From Flavobacterium anhuiense (GTDB lineage: Bacteria; Bacteroidota; Bacteroidia; Flavobacteriales; Flavobacteriaceae): a DNA stretch of 64,000 nucleotides. This document shows, piece by piece, positions 34,962-43,192 of this stretch. The notes beneath the pieces were generated by a model, which saw only the letters and a list, made by a program, of their open reading frames with translations, ran no database searches and had not been told where the DNA came from. Location: contig NZ_FMVC01000009.1 in the NCBI RefSeq assembly GCF_900101855.1, forward strand, positions 1-64,000. The letters run 5' to 3'. A program made the position numbers and the translations under genes. The stretch's first letter is position 1. Every line of letters begins with the position of its first letter.

Positions 34962-35673
34962 TATTATATCGATTATTGTTCTTCTTTTTGTTCAGATAAG
35001 TTTTGGGCAAAAAAATGATGTTAAACTTTTAGTGGGAAAAGTGCAAGAGCAATCTAGTCCTGTTGAAGGAGTAAATATTATAAATAATGCTACTCAAGCA
35101 ACTGCTGTTTCTGATTCTGATGGTAATTTTTCTATTGCCGTACGGGAAGGAGATGTTTTGGTTTTTTCTGCTGTAAACTTAGATCCTGTAAGGATTAGAA
35201 TTGCTCAAGAACATTTGGCTAATACTTCTTTAGTTGTAAAAATGACTGCAAAAGAAGTGGAGCTGAAAGAGGTGGTTGTTAATGAAAATGCTAATATAAC
35301 AGCCGAAAATCTTGGGATTATTCCGTACGGACAAAAAAAATACACGCCAGCAGAACGAAAAGTTTATACTGCGACTTCAACATCTATTGATAAACTATTA
35401 AATAAGATTTCGGGACGGACTGCAATGTTGAAAAAAGAAGTTAATGTAGAGAAAAAAGAAGCTCTTTTTAGAAAACTAGAATATCTTTTTGAGGAGAATT
35501 ATTATACCGATAGATTGAAAATTCCTGTCGATGATATTAAAGGATTTCAATTATTTTGTGTGGATGATGCTGATTTTGCTGTATCTTTGAATAGTAAAAA
35601 CAAAACAATGAGTATGTTTTTAATCACAGATCTAGCAAGAAAATATCTAACAATTCTCGAAAATGAAAAATAA
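34948..35673 (+). CDS. Orphan CarboxypepD_reg-like protein 2 with EVVV motif
   Basis: The start is a GTG at 34948 giving a tidy signal peptide (RISSIISIIVLLFVQISFGQ); a TTG at 34942 is an alternative. It overlaps the previous gene by 14 bp. The order is the same: CarboxypepD_reg-like domain (SDSDGNFSIAVREGDVLVFS), LKEVVVNEN, then NLGIIPYGQKKYTPAERKVY and SGRTAMLKKEVNVEKKE, DRLKIPVDDIKGFQLFC and SLNSKNKT. It is clearly a tandem paralogue of protein 1, but without the 16-residue Ala/Gly-rich insert that protein 1 has before SGRTAML. Translation is probably coupled. Confidence 0.7.
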   Translation: MRISSIISIIVLLFVQISFGQKNDVKLLVGKVQEQSSPVEGVNIINNATQATAVSDSDGNFSIAVREGDVLVFSAVNLDPVRIRIAQEHLANTSLVVKMTAKEVELKEVVVNENANITAENLGIIPYGQKKYTPAERKVYTATSTSIDKLLNKISGRTAMLKKEVNVEKKEALFRKLEYLFEENYYTDRLKIPVDDIKGFQLFCVDDADFAVSLNSKNKTMSMFLITDLARKYLTILENEK

Positions 35674-36418
35674 ATTAGGAGTACTCGTTGTCTGCTTATT
35701 TTGTCAATTTGTATTAGGACAAAACGGTTTCAGGAAACCATTACACGGTCAGGTTGTAAACGATTTTTTAGCCATTGAAAGTGGTTATGTAATGAATATT
35801 AATGCGAATGTTAGAACATTTATTGGTTCTGGCGGTTTGTTTGATATCATGGCACAACCTAAAGATACTTTGTTATTTTCTGGCTTGACATTTCAATCAA
35901 AAAAAGTGGTTTTGACTGAGAAAGATTGTGCTGAGGTTCTTTTGAAAATAAAGCTTGATTTGGTTAACAATCAGCTTAAAGAAGTTGTGGTTCATAAAGA
36001 ATTAAAAGTAAAAGCATTGCAAGGCGGTTCTCAGAAATACGTCGATATGCAGTTTGAAGACGATAAACAGTCTACCGCAAAAAATAATGCTATGCTTTCT
36101 GATCAAACTATAAAATACGGAACTGATTTTGTTCGCATCTTTAAAGATGTCAAAAAACTTTTGAGCAAAAAAGAAGAAGTAAAAGAGGAGGAAATCACGG
36201 ATATTGCTTTTGTAGAATATGCTAAAGATAACTTTACAAAAGATTTTTATTCTAAAACACTCAATCTTAAAGATGATGAAGTAGAATTGTTTTTGATGTA
36301 TTGCTCAAATGATCCGCATTCGAAAGAATTAGTAGATCCAGATCAGAAATTCCAGTTGATGGATTTCATGATTAATAAGAATAAAGAATTTAAGAAAGCT
36401 GAGGCTGCCCAAAAATGA
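35663..36418 (+). CDS. Orphan CarboxypepD_reg-like protein 3, diverged
   Basis: The 251-residue product has a signal peptide (MKNKLGVLVVCLFCQFVLGQ) and a CarboxypepD_reg-like domain (LHGQVVNDFLAIESGYVMN, PKDTLLFSGLTFQSKKVVL) ending in NNQLKEVVVHKE. The C-terminal part is acidic and Lys-rich and shares little with the other two: KKLLSKKEEVKEEEITD, DDEVELFLMYCSND. It overlaps protein 2 by 11 bp and protein DUF6702 by 4 bp, so the set is one operon. It is best read as a diverged third copy; the function is unknown. Confidence 0.65.
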   Translation: MKNKLGVLVVCLFCQFVLGQNGFRKPLHGQVVNDFLAIESGYVMNINANVRTFIGSGGLFDIMAQPKDTLLFSGLTFQSKKVVLTEKDCAEVLLKIKLDLVNNQLKEVVVHKELKVKALQGGSQKYVDMQFEDDKQSTAKNNAMLSDQTIKYGTDFVRIFKDVKKLLSKKEEVKEEEITDIAFVEYAKDNFTKDFYSKTLNLKDDEVELFLMYCSNDPHSKELVDPDQKFQLMDFMINKNKEFKKAEAAQK

Positions 36419-36921
36419 AAAAAAGAATAATTTATCCTTTGCTAGGAGTTTTGTTTGTATTGACTTCGGCATTTGCTTTTCATAAATTTTATGTAGGGGT
36501 TTTTCAAGTAAATTATGCTGCTGAAAAAAAGATGCTGCAGATTACTTCCCGAATTTTTATTGATGATTTAAATAATGCAATGGAGAAGAAGTATCACAAA
36601 AAGACATTTGTGGGTACGAGCAAAGAAACTCCGGCAGATGTTGAATTATTAAAAAAATATCTATCTGAACATTTTACAATTAAAGTAAATGGACAGCAAA
36701 AAGACATAACTTTTTTATCTAAAGAAGTCGAAACTGATGATGTTTTGGTTTGTTATTCAAGAATTAAGGATATAGATAAATTTAAAACCCTTGAAATTTC
36801 AAATACTATTTTAGTTGATTGGAACTCAGAACAGCAAAACATTACACATATTTCAGCATTTGATACCAAAAGAAGTGTTCTTTTTACAGAATCTTCAAGG
36901 AAAGAATTGTTAAAATATTAA
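36415..36921 (+). CDS. DUF6702 family protein
   Basis: The 168-residue product begins with a signal or anchor segment (IIYPLLGVLFVLTSAFAFHKF). The mature part is a small alpha/beta domain (YVGVFQVNYAAEKKMLQITS, RIFIDDLNNAMEKKYH, FTIKVNGQQKDITFLSKEVE). The DUF6702 family is commonly found just upstream of M1 metallopeptidase genes in flavobacteria, as here (66 bp before it). Its role is unknown; an accessory or chaperone role for the peptidase is a guess from context. Confidence 0.75.
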   Translation: MKKRIIYPLLGVLFVLTSAFAFHKFYVGVFQVNYAAEKKMLQITSRIFIDDLNNAMEKKYHKKTFVGTSKETPADVELLKKYLSEHFTIKVNGQQKDITFLSKEVETDDVLVCYSRIKDIDKFKTLEISNTILVDWNSEQQNITHISAFDTKRSVLFTESSRKELLKY

Positions 36922-36987
36922 AGTATTGATAAAATTAATGTTTTAATTACTATTTTCACAGCCTAAAGAAATTACCATTAAATTTTT

Positions 36988-39231
36988 ATGAAAAAACTTT
37001 CATTATTATTGCTTTTTCCTGCAATGTTAGTGGCGCAGGATAAACCAGTAACAGCCCCTGCCAAACAACAAGGAAAGTACGACACAAACAAGTTTAGCCA
37101 AATGTATGATTTACTGGCGACACCAAATATGTTTCGTACAGCTTCTGGAGCTCCAGGACCTGCTTATTACCAACAACAAGCAGATTACAAAATCGATGTT
37201 GAATTGGACGATAAAAATTCAAAATTAAGCGGTTCCGAAACCATTACCTATACTAATAATTCACCAGATAGTCTGGAATATTTATGGGTGCAATTAGATC
37301 AAAATCAAGCGAAAGCAAATACGCAGACTTCATTAGCAGAAAGTGATAAAATTAGTCAAGTTTTACCGCTTGATGGTTTTTCTTCTAAATATTTGAAAAA
37401 AGATTTAGAGCGCGGTTTTAATATTGAGCAAGTTAAAGACGCTAAAGGAAGTCCAATGTCTTATACGATCAATGAAACCATGATGCGTATTAATTTGACT
37501 TCGCCTTTAAAACCAGGAGAAAAAATTTCATTCTCTATCAAATGGTGGTACAATATCAATAACTACAGAAAAGAGGGCGGTCGTTCTGGATATGAATTAT
37601 TCGAGAAAGACGGCAATAAATTATACGTGATTGCTCAATTCTACCCAAGAATGGCGGTTTACAATGATGTTGAAGGATGGCAGAACATGCAGTTCTGGGG
37701 AAGCGGAGAGTTTGCTCTTCCTTTCGGAAACTTTGATGTAAACATTACAGTTCCTGCAGATCACGTAATCGACGCAACTGGAGAATTGATGAACAGAAGC
37801 GAAGTATTTACAGCTGAACAGGTAAAAAGATACGAACAAGCACAAAAGTCATTTGATAAACCTGTAGTTATTGTAACGCAGGCAGAAGCGGAAGCAGCTG
37901 AAAAAGGTTTCTCTGAAAAGAAGAAAACTTGGAAATTCAGCGCTAAAAATGTTCGTGATTTTGGAATTGCCTCTTCAAGAAAATTCATTTACGATGCAAT
38001 GGCTGTGAAAATTGGAAACAGAACTGTTATGGCAGAGTCTGTTTATCCAAAAGAAGCAAACCCGCTTTGGGGAGAAACTTCTACAATGGTTGTGGCTCAT
38101 ACTTTAAAAAGCTATTCTTCTCATACTTTTGATTATCCTTATCCAAAAGCAGTTTCAGTTTCTGCAGAAGATCAAGGTATGGAATATCCAATGATTTGTT
38201 GGAATTATGGACGTCCTGACGAAAATGGAGTAACTAGCAAAGAAGTTAAAAACGGAATGATTGGTGTTATTATCCACGAAGTTGGACACACTTTCTTCCC
38301 AATGATTGTAAACTCTGACGAGCGCCAATGGACTTGGATGGATGAAGGTTTGAATTCATTTTTAGAATATTTGGCTGAACAGGAATTAGATTCAAATTTC
38401 CCTTCAAGAAGAGGACCTGCAAAAAATATTGTTCCTTACATGAGCGGTGATCAAAAGTTCTTGGAGCCAATTATGTCAAACTCTGAAACGATTCACCAAT
38501 TCGGGAATAATGCGTACGGAAAACCAGCTACAGGTCTTAATATTTTAAGAGAAGTAGTTATGGGAAGAGAATTGTTTGATCATGCATTCAGAACGTATGC
38601 AAACAGATGGAAGTTTAAGCATCCAACTCCAGAAGATTTCTTTAGAACAATGGAAGATGCTTCTGCAGTAGATTTAGATTGGTTCTGGAGAGGTTGGTTC
38701 TACTCAACAGATTTCGTAGATATCGGAATTAAAGACGTAAAACAATATTACGTTTCAGATACTCCAACTACAGATATCAAAGACGTAAAGGTTAGAAAAG
38801 GACGTTTTGGATTCGAAAAAGGACCTTTTGTTTACTTAGTCGCTGGAGATAATGCAGAAGTGAGCGATTCTAAGAAAAAAGCTCTAAAAGTGCAAGATTT
38901 CAAACCTTTAGCAGATTATGTAGATCAGACTTTTACAGCTGAAGAAAAAGCAAGTATCAAATCTCCTAAGTATTTCTACGAAGTAGAATTTAACAAACCA
39001 GGCGGAATGATTATGCCGATTTTAGTTGAGATTACTTACGAAGATGGTTCTAAAGATAATTACAAATATCCAGCGCAAATCTGGAGAAAAAGTAATGATA
39101 CGGCTAGAAAAGTATATGCTACAACAAAAGCAATTAAGAGTATTCAAATTGACCCGCAATTGCTAACGGCTGATATTGATGTAACCAATAACTCTTGGCC
39201 AAAAGCAGAAACAAAGTCAAAATTTGACTAA
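36988..39231 (+). CDS. M1 family metallopeptidase, exported
   Basis: The 747-residue protein has a signal peptide (MKKLSLLLLFPAMLVAQ), an N-terminal M1 beta-saddle (YKIDVELDDKNSKLSGSETI), the substrate-recognition loop as QGMEYPMICW in place of GAMEN, and zinc site HEVGHTFFP plus DEGLNSFLEYLAE (about 431-460). The C-terminal third is beta-rich (PAQIWRKSNDTARKVY). It is expected to trim N-terminal residues of peptides outside the cytoplasm. The strong terminator after it closes the cluster that began at 34194; a weak TACTATTTTC before the start may give it its own promoter. Confidence 0.92.
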   Translation: MKKLSLLLLFPAMLVAQDKPVTAPAKQQGKYDTNKFSQMYDLLATPNMFRTASGAPGPAYYQQQADYKIDVELDDKNSKLSGSETITYTNNSPDSLEYLWVQLDQNQAKANTQTSLAESDKISQVLPLDGFSSKYLKKDLERGFNIEQVKDAKGSPMSYTINETMMRINLTSPLKPGEKISFSIKWWYNINNYRKEGGRSGYELFEKDGNKLYVIAQFYPRMAVYNDVEGWQNMQFWGSGEFALPFGNFDVNITVPADHVIDATGELMNRSEVFTAEQVKRYEQAQKSFDKPVVIVTQAEAEAAEKGFSEKKKTWKFSAKNVRDFGIASSRKFIYDAMAVKIGNRTVMAESVYPKEANPLWGETSTMVVAHTLKSYSSHTFDYPYPKAVSVSAEDQGMEYPMICWNYGRPDENGVTSKEVKNGMIGVIIHEVGHTFFPMIVNSDERQWTWMDEGLNSFLEYLAEQELDSNFPSRRGPAKNIVPYMSGDQKFLEPIMSNSETIHQFGNNAYGKPATGLNILREVVMGRELFDHAFRTYANRWKFKHPTPEDFFRTMEDASAVDLDWFWRGWFYSTDFVDIGIKDVKQYYVSDTPTTDIKDVKVRKGRFGFEKGPFVYLVAGDNAEVSDSKKKALKVQDFKPLADYVDQTFTAEEKASIKSPKYFYEVEFNKPGGMIMPILVEITYEDGSKDNYKYPAQIWRKSNDTARKVYATTKAIKSIQIDPQLLTADIDVTNNSWPKAETKSKFD

Positions 39232-39248
39232 ATAAATTAAAAACTTAT

Positions 39249-39291
39249 AAAAAGCTCATCAGGTTTATAAATGCTTGATGAGCTTTTTTAT
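39249..39291 (+). terminator. Terminator of the M1 peptidase cluster
   Basis: AAAAAGCTCATCA pairs with TGATGAGCTTTTT around GGTTTATAAATGCT, followed by T-rich sequence. It is 18 bp after the peptidase stop. Confidence 0.85.
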
Positions 39292-39356
39292 TTTAATTAA
39301 ATGCATTTTCAAGGACTTTTTAAGTTAATTTTAAAACTCTAAGCTGCAAAATTTAA

Positions 39357-39364
39357 TATCTTTG
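39357..39364 (+). promoter_or_regulatory. -7 element of tatA
   Basis: TATCTTTG matches TAnnTTTG 20 nt before the ATG at 39385. A clear -33 TTTG is not seen. Confidence 0.45.
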
Positions 39365-39384
39365 CCACTACAAAATTAAAAGTT

Positions 39385-39732
39385 ATGTTTGGTATAGGAG
39401 GAGGAGAATTAGTTTTTATACTGTTTATAGTACTAATGCTTTTTGGTTCAGATAAAGTGCCAGAAATTGCACGTACAATGGGTAAAGCTATGGCTCAATT
39501 AAAAAATGCAACCAATGATATTAAAAGTGAAATTCAGAAAGGAGCAGAGGCAAATGGTCTTGATTCTAAATCGCTGAATGATATTACTGGAAATATCAAT
39601 GCAGAAATTAATAATGCAAAATCGAATTTACTTGGAGATACAGGAAATCTTTTAGGAGATACTGCCACTGAAATCGAAAAAGTAAAAGAAGATATTGACA
39701 CTCTTTCTGGACCTATAAAACGCCAAATGTAA
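39385..39732 (+). CDS. tatA: Twin-arginine translocase subunit TatA/E
   Basis: The 115-residue protein has the TatA plan: a short N-terminal membrane helix (GGGELVFILFIVLMLFG), the hinge FGSDKVPEIARTMG, an amphipathic helix (KAMAQLKNATNDIKSEIQKG) and a flexible acidic tail with repeats LLGDTGNLLGDTATEIEKV. It oligomerises to form the path for folded proteins across the inner membrane. No tatC is in this window, which is usual for flavobacteria. It overlaps the downstream PAP2 gene at TAATG. Confidence 0.93.
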   Translation: MFGIGGGELVFILFIVLMLFGSDKVPEIARTMGKAMAQLKNATNDIKSEIQKGAEANGLDSKSLNDITGNINAEINNAKSNLLGDTGNLLGDTATEIEKVKEDIDTLSGPIKRQM

Positions 39733-40295
39733 TGCTTGAAAAAATACAGGAATTAGATAAAGATCTTTTAATCTTTCTTAACGGATTAGGTTCTGAAACA
39801 TACGATAAATTATGGCTTATTATTACCAATCAGCTGTATTGGACGCCATTTTTCTTATTGCTATTCTATCTTATTTATAAAAAAATTGGAGGAAAACAAA
39901 CCCTGTATTTATTACTTTTTGTAGCTGTTTTAATTGCTTTTACAGATCAGACCTGTAATTTGTTCAAACATACTTTTCAGCGGTTACGACCATGTAATGA
40001 TCCTGAAGTAAACTCCATCATTCGAGTGGTTCAAGTTAGAAAATCATATAGCTTTTTCTCTGGGCATGCAGCTAATACTATGGCGGTTGCGACTTTCTTA
40101 TTTTTGATTCTAAAGCGCTATTTCAAATATTTTGGTTTGCTGTTTTTGTGGCCTTTAATCTTTGCTTACAGCCGAATTTATTTAGGATTGCATTATCCAG
40201 GTGATATCCTTACAGGATATTTCTTTGGAGCTCTTTTCGGATTTTTACTTTATTTAGTTTATAGAAAACTAAAACCGCAGTATTTTCCGGGATAG
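39732..40295 (+). CDS. PAP2-family membrane phosphatase
   Basis: The 187-residue polytopic protein has the three phosphatase motifs: KHTFQRLRPCND (C1), SFFSGHAANTM (C2, His) and RIYLGLHYPGD (C3, His). Membrane segments lie near 33-50, 57-75, 118-135, 140-160 and 160-178. The likely reaction is dephosphorylation of a lipid phosphate, such as undecaprenyl diphosphate or phosphatidic acid; the substrate is not determined. It is translationally coupled to tatA by overlapping stop/start. Confidence 0.9.
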   Translation: MLEKIQELDKDLLIFLNGLGSETYDKLWLIITNQLYWTPFFLLLFYLIYKKIGGKQTLYLLLFVAVLIAFTDQTCNLFKHTFQRLRPCNDPEVNSIIRVVQVRKSYSFFSGHAANTMAVATFLFLILKRYFKYFGLLFLWPLIFAYSRIYLGLHYPGDILTGYFFGALFGFLLYLVYRKLKPQYFPG

Positions 40296-40303
40296 TTTGT
40301 TTT

Positions 40304-40561
40304 TAAGATGCTAAGTTGCTAAGGCTCTGAGATGCTAAGATACTAAGGTTTTAAAGATATTATTATAAATTGCCTCCAGCTAGAGCTGGAGGTTTTTTTA
40401 TAGGTTAAATAAAAAGGCTTTAGCCAAAAAATACAATTGTGTATTTGGCTAAGCCTTTTTTTGCTTTTAAAACAATTATCTCCAACTAAAGTTGAAGGCA
40501 AACTCACATAGTTTCAAAAACTTAAAACCTTAGCTTAGTATCTTAGCAACTCAGAATCTTT
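40304..40561. repeat. Composite palindrome between convergent genes
   Basis: The whole 273-bp gap is repeat DNA. Outer arms 40304-40353 and 40523-40561 are imperfect reverse complements rich in GATGCTAAGTTGCTAAG / TTAGTATCTTAGCAACTC. Inside are CCTCCAGC-TAGA-GCTGGAGG (40373-40392) with a T run, and AAAAAGGCTTTAGCCAAA (40411 onward) paired with TTTGGCTAAGCCTTTTT (to 40461). Each inner hairpin would work as a bidirectional terminator for the PAP2 gene and the convergent dioxygenase gene. Confidence 0.75.
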
Positions 40562-40568
40562 ACATAAA

Positions 40569-41288
40569 CTAATTCAAGATTGTTTTTTCACTCCATTCCA
40601 ATCCATTTGGAAGCTGTTGTTTGCTAAATTCAATATGAATCACTCTTCTGCGTTCGTTGTTTGTAGTTTTATTGGAAGCGTGAAACAATAACGGTTTCAT
40701 AATCATAATGCCACCTTTTTCGACTTCACAAATTGTTTCTTTTTCTTTTTCGAAATCAAGATTTTCAATTCGCAAAATTCCTTTTGAATGTGAATTATTG
40801 ATCACTTTTAAAGCGCCATTGTTTTTAGTAGTTTTGTCAATATGAATTCTAATTGTAAAATTGTTTTCTAATATTTCTGTAGGTGGCTGAACTGCAAATT
40901 GATTTTGTTTTACCGTCCAGTTTTCAAAATTTTCTATTTCAATTTTTTGATCAACAGAAATCGTTAAATCTTGATGATAGGCTACAAACCAATTTGATTT
41001 TTCTGGTTTGTCAAAATAAATTGATTTTGTTATAAAAAAGCCTTTACCGAAAATAGACTCTATAATGTTCTGTAGCTTTTCATTAAAAATAAAAGGAAGA
41101 GTTTCTGGAACTTCTTTATGGAATTGTCTAATGGCAAACAAATCTTCAGATTTTCTAAAAGTCGAATTATCAGAATCATTTTTGGTTTTATTGTCAATCA
41201 ATGAAATTAGATTTTCAATTTCATTTTCTGTAAAAACATTATTAATTATTGAAAATCCTTCGCTATCAATTTGTTTTGAGTGAATCAT
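40569..41288 (-). CDS. Phytanoyl-CoA dioxygenase (PhyH)-family protein
   Basis: The 239-residue product is a double-stranded beta-helix Fe(II)/2-oxoglutarate dioxygenase. The HxD pair is in VAYHQDLTISV (about 104), the distal histidine is probably in KPLLFHASNKT, and the 2OG-binding Arg is in NERRRVIHIEF. The N-terminus (SEGFSIINNVFTENEIENL) is typical. The substrate is unknown; bacterial members hydroxylate small metabolites or modified amino acids. It is a single gene on the far side of a repeat from tatA. Confidence 0.85.
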   Translation of the reverse strand: MIHSKQIDSEGFSIINNVFTENEIENLISLIDNKTKNDSDNSTFRKSEDLFAIRQFHKEVPETLPFIFNEKLQNIIESIFGKGFFITKSIYFDKPEKSNWFVAYHQDLTISVDQKIEIENFENWTVKQNQFAVQPPTEILENNFTIRIHIDKTTKNNGALKVINNSHSKGILRIENLDFEKEKETICEVEKGGIMIMKPLLFHASNKTTNNERRRVIHIEFSKQQLPNGLEWSEKTILN

Positions 41289-41332
41289 TATAAAATGTTT
41301 AAAATCTGAATAGAACTTTAGAATTTAAAAAA

Positions 41333-41974
41333 TTATAGAACACGACTAACCGTCAATCCATCACGAATTGGCAATAAAACAGTCTCTACTCTAGGATCAT
41401 CTTTTAAAAGCTGATTGTACTCTAAAAGCACTTTTGTACTGACATCATTTGGATGTACTGGTTCCAGAATTTTTCCGCTCCATAAAACATTATCTGATAA
41501 AATGATGCCTCCTTTATTCATTTTTGGAACAATCATTTCCCAATAATTGAGGTAATTTTCCTTATCTGCATCAATAAAAACCAAATCAAATTTTAAGTCT
41601 AAATCTGGAATAATGTTTACGGCTTCCCCTAAATGCTGAAAAATTTGTTTTCCCCAAGGCGATGCGTCAAAATACTTTCGCTGAAAATCGACTAATTCTT
41701 CTTTGATATCAATTGTATGAAGTTGCCCATTGTCTTGCATTCCTTCACATAGGCACAAGGCAGCATAACCCGTATACGTTCCAATTTCGAGAATATTGAC
41801 CGGTCGAATCAGTTTTGAAAGCATACTTAAAACACGGCCTTGAAAATGTCCGCTTAGCATTCTTGGCAAGAGTATTTTCTGATAGGTTTCTTTATTTAGT
41901 TTCGCCAATAATTCTGGTTCGTTTTCAGAATGCTGTTCGATGTAGTCTTCTAATTCTTGAGATATAAAATGCAT
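41333..41974 (-). CDS. O-methyltransferase, class I SAM-dependent
   Basis: The start is placed at the ATG at 41974 (MHFISQELEDYIEQHS), giving 213 residues; the longer frame adds a hydrophobic stretch foreign to the family. Catechol-O-methyltransferase fold: NILEIGTYTGYAALCLCEGM (motif I), IDIKEELVDFQRKYF, DLVFIDADKENYLNYWE and GGIILSDNVLWSG (metal-binding Asp residues). It probably methylates a catechol-like or other hydroxylated small molecule; the substrate is unknown. It has no partner gene. Confidence 0.9.
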   Translation of the reverse strand: MHFISQELEDYIEQHSENEPELLAKLNKETYQKILLPRMLSGHFQGRVLSMLSKLIRPVNILEIGTYTGYAALCLCEGMQDNGQLHTIDIKEELVDFQRKYFDASPWGKQIFQHLGEAVNIIPDLDLKFDLVFIDADKENYLNYWEMIVPKMNKGGIILSDNVLWSGKILEPVHPNDVSTKVLLEYNQLLKDDPRVETVLLPIRDGLTVSRVL

Positions 41975-42037
41975 GTTGTAGTATCTTGTAATTTGAAGAC
42001 AAAAATACAAAAATATCTGCTTGCGAATTGGCATAAA

Positions 42038-42064
42038 AAAAACCATCCGTTTTGCGAATGGCTT
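42038..42064 (-). terminator. Terminator of the 42086 lipoprotein gene
   Basis: On the minus strand CCATTCG pairs with CGGATGG (one G:U) around CAAAA, followed by eight T. It lies about 20 bp beyond the stop. Confidence 0.7.
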
Positions 42065-42085
42065 CTGTTTGGATTACTATGAATT

Positions 42086-42451
42086 TTATTTTTTCAAAGC
42101 TTCATTTACTTCTTTAGCTGTTTTTACGGTTCCGTCTTTTGCAGCTTTTGCGGCATTTTCTACTTTCTCAGCTCCTTTTTTAGCTGCTGCTTCTACATCA
42201 TTAGCCGCTTTTTTAGTAGCATCTTTTACATCGTTTGCTGCATTTTCTGTAGCATCTTTTGCTTTAGTAGCAGCGCTTTCTGCTTTACTTACTGCGCTGT
42301 CTTTTACTTCTTTAATATCTGTTGTTAAAGAATCAACCTTGTTGCCAAGCGTTAATTCGTCTTCCGCAGGTTTGTTTTCTTTTTTCTCGCATGATTGAAC
42401 AGCGAATGCTAATAAAGCAATTACAGCTAAACTCAAAATTTGTTTTTTCAT
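42086..42451 (-). CDS. Ala/Lys-rich helical lipoprotein
   Basis: The 121-residue product has a lipoprotein signal (MKKQILSLAVIALLAFAVQSC, Cys21). The mature part is low-complexity amphipathic helix built from 11-residue-like repeats: KAESAATKAKDATENAAND, VKDATKKAANDVEAAAKKG, AEKVENAAKAAKDG. This resembles group-3 LEA or apolipophorin-like proteins, known to protect membranes or proteins against desiccation or freezing; that role is inferred from composition. It was not assigned to a named family. The opposite-strand frame over it is a shadow of the repeats. Confidence 0.75.
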   Translation of the reverse strand: MKKQILSLAVIALLAFAVQSCEKKENKPAEDELTLGNKVDSLTTDIKEVKDSAVSKAESAATKAKDATENAANDVKDATKKAANDVEAAAKKGAEKVENAAKAAKDGTVKTAKEVNEALKK

Positions 42452-42629
42452 AATTTCAATTTTTTTTAGGTTGATAAAACTTAAAGGTTAAATGGCTGAA
42501 AAATAAAATTACAAATTTTAAAATGATTGAGCTCTTTGTAAGATTATTTTTCTTTTAAGAGCTAGACAATTCTTGTGCCAAAATTTTGAAATTATGATGT
42601 TGAGCATTAATTTTTTTAGAAGAAAAATA

Positions 42630-43181
42630 TTAGTTTTTGTATAAACTGAAATTAATAACAATATCGTCTTTTACTTTAATTAATCCAGCCATTTTTACTG
42701 GTGGTTCCAAATCGATATCAGAGAATTTCAAACTAAGAGTTCCTTGAATTTTGTCGTCAGTGTTGTATAGAATGAAGTCTTTGTATTTTAGTGTTTTATC
42801 AGTTATGAAGAAATTTAACCTGCATTTGTAATTTTTTCCAATTGGCTTAATGTCACTTATGCAAACTGTGCTGTTGGGGAATTTTTTCACTTTTACTGTT
42901 CCTTGTAAATCTTTCGTCATTATTTTATTGCCACAATCAAAGTTTGACATTTTGATGTCGGTATTAAAAGTATTTTTTTTAATTGAATTTACGTAAACAG
43001 TATCCTTTACAGTAAAAGTGTTTGAGCAATTGTATTTACCCACAGTTGATAGACCTGTGATTTCTATTTTTATTTTATTTATTGCCACAGCTGTATCTTC
43101 TGGAAAAAAAGTGGGTTTAGCACTTCCTAAGAAAAAGAAAACTACTAAACCCATAATTAAGATTGAAAATCTTGTTTTCAT
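42630..43181 (-). CDS. Diverged YceI-like exported protein
   Basis: The 183-residue protein has a signal peptide (MKTRFSILIMGLVVFFFLGSA). Its C-terminal pattern SDIDLEPPVKMAGLIKVKDD followed by IVINFSL mirrors the YceI ending seen in the two full YceI genes nearby (MKSPTAMLGTIRTGQDLTI). Two internal cysteine pairs (NCSN, FDCGN, VCISD, KCRLN) are unlike them. It is third in the operon after yceI and the porin-like gene, with only 11 bp to the latter. YceI proteins bind isoprenoid lipids in a lipocalin-like barrel; whether this copy does is unknown. Confidence 0.7.
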   Translation of the reverse strand: MKTRFSILIMGLVVFFFLGSAKPTFFPEDTAVAINKIKIEITGLSTVGKYNCSNTFTVKDTVYVNSIKKNTFNTDIKMSNFDCGNKIMTKDLQGTVKVKKFPNSTVCISDIKPIGKNYKCRLNFFITDKTLKYKDFILYNTDDKIQGTLSLKFSDIDLEPPVKMAGLIKVKDDIVINFSLYKN

Positions 43182-43192
43182 TTGTTTTTATA

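Noticed and set aside
42021..42398. Plus-strand open frame of 125 codons, rich in Ala, Phe and Ser
   Set aside because: It is antisense to the Ala/Lys repeat lipoprotein; its apparent repetitiveness mirrors that gene.
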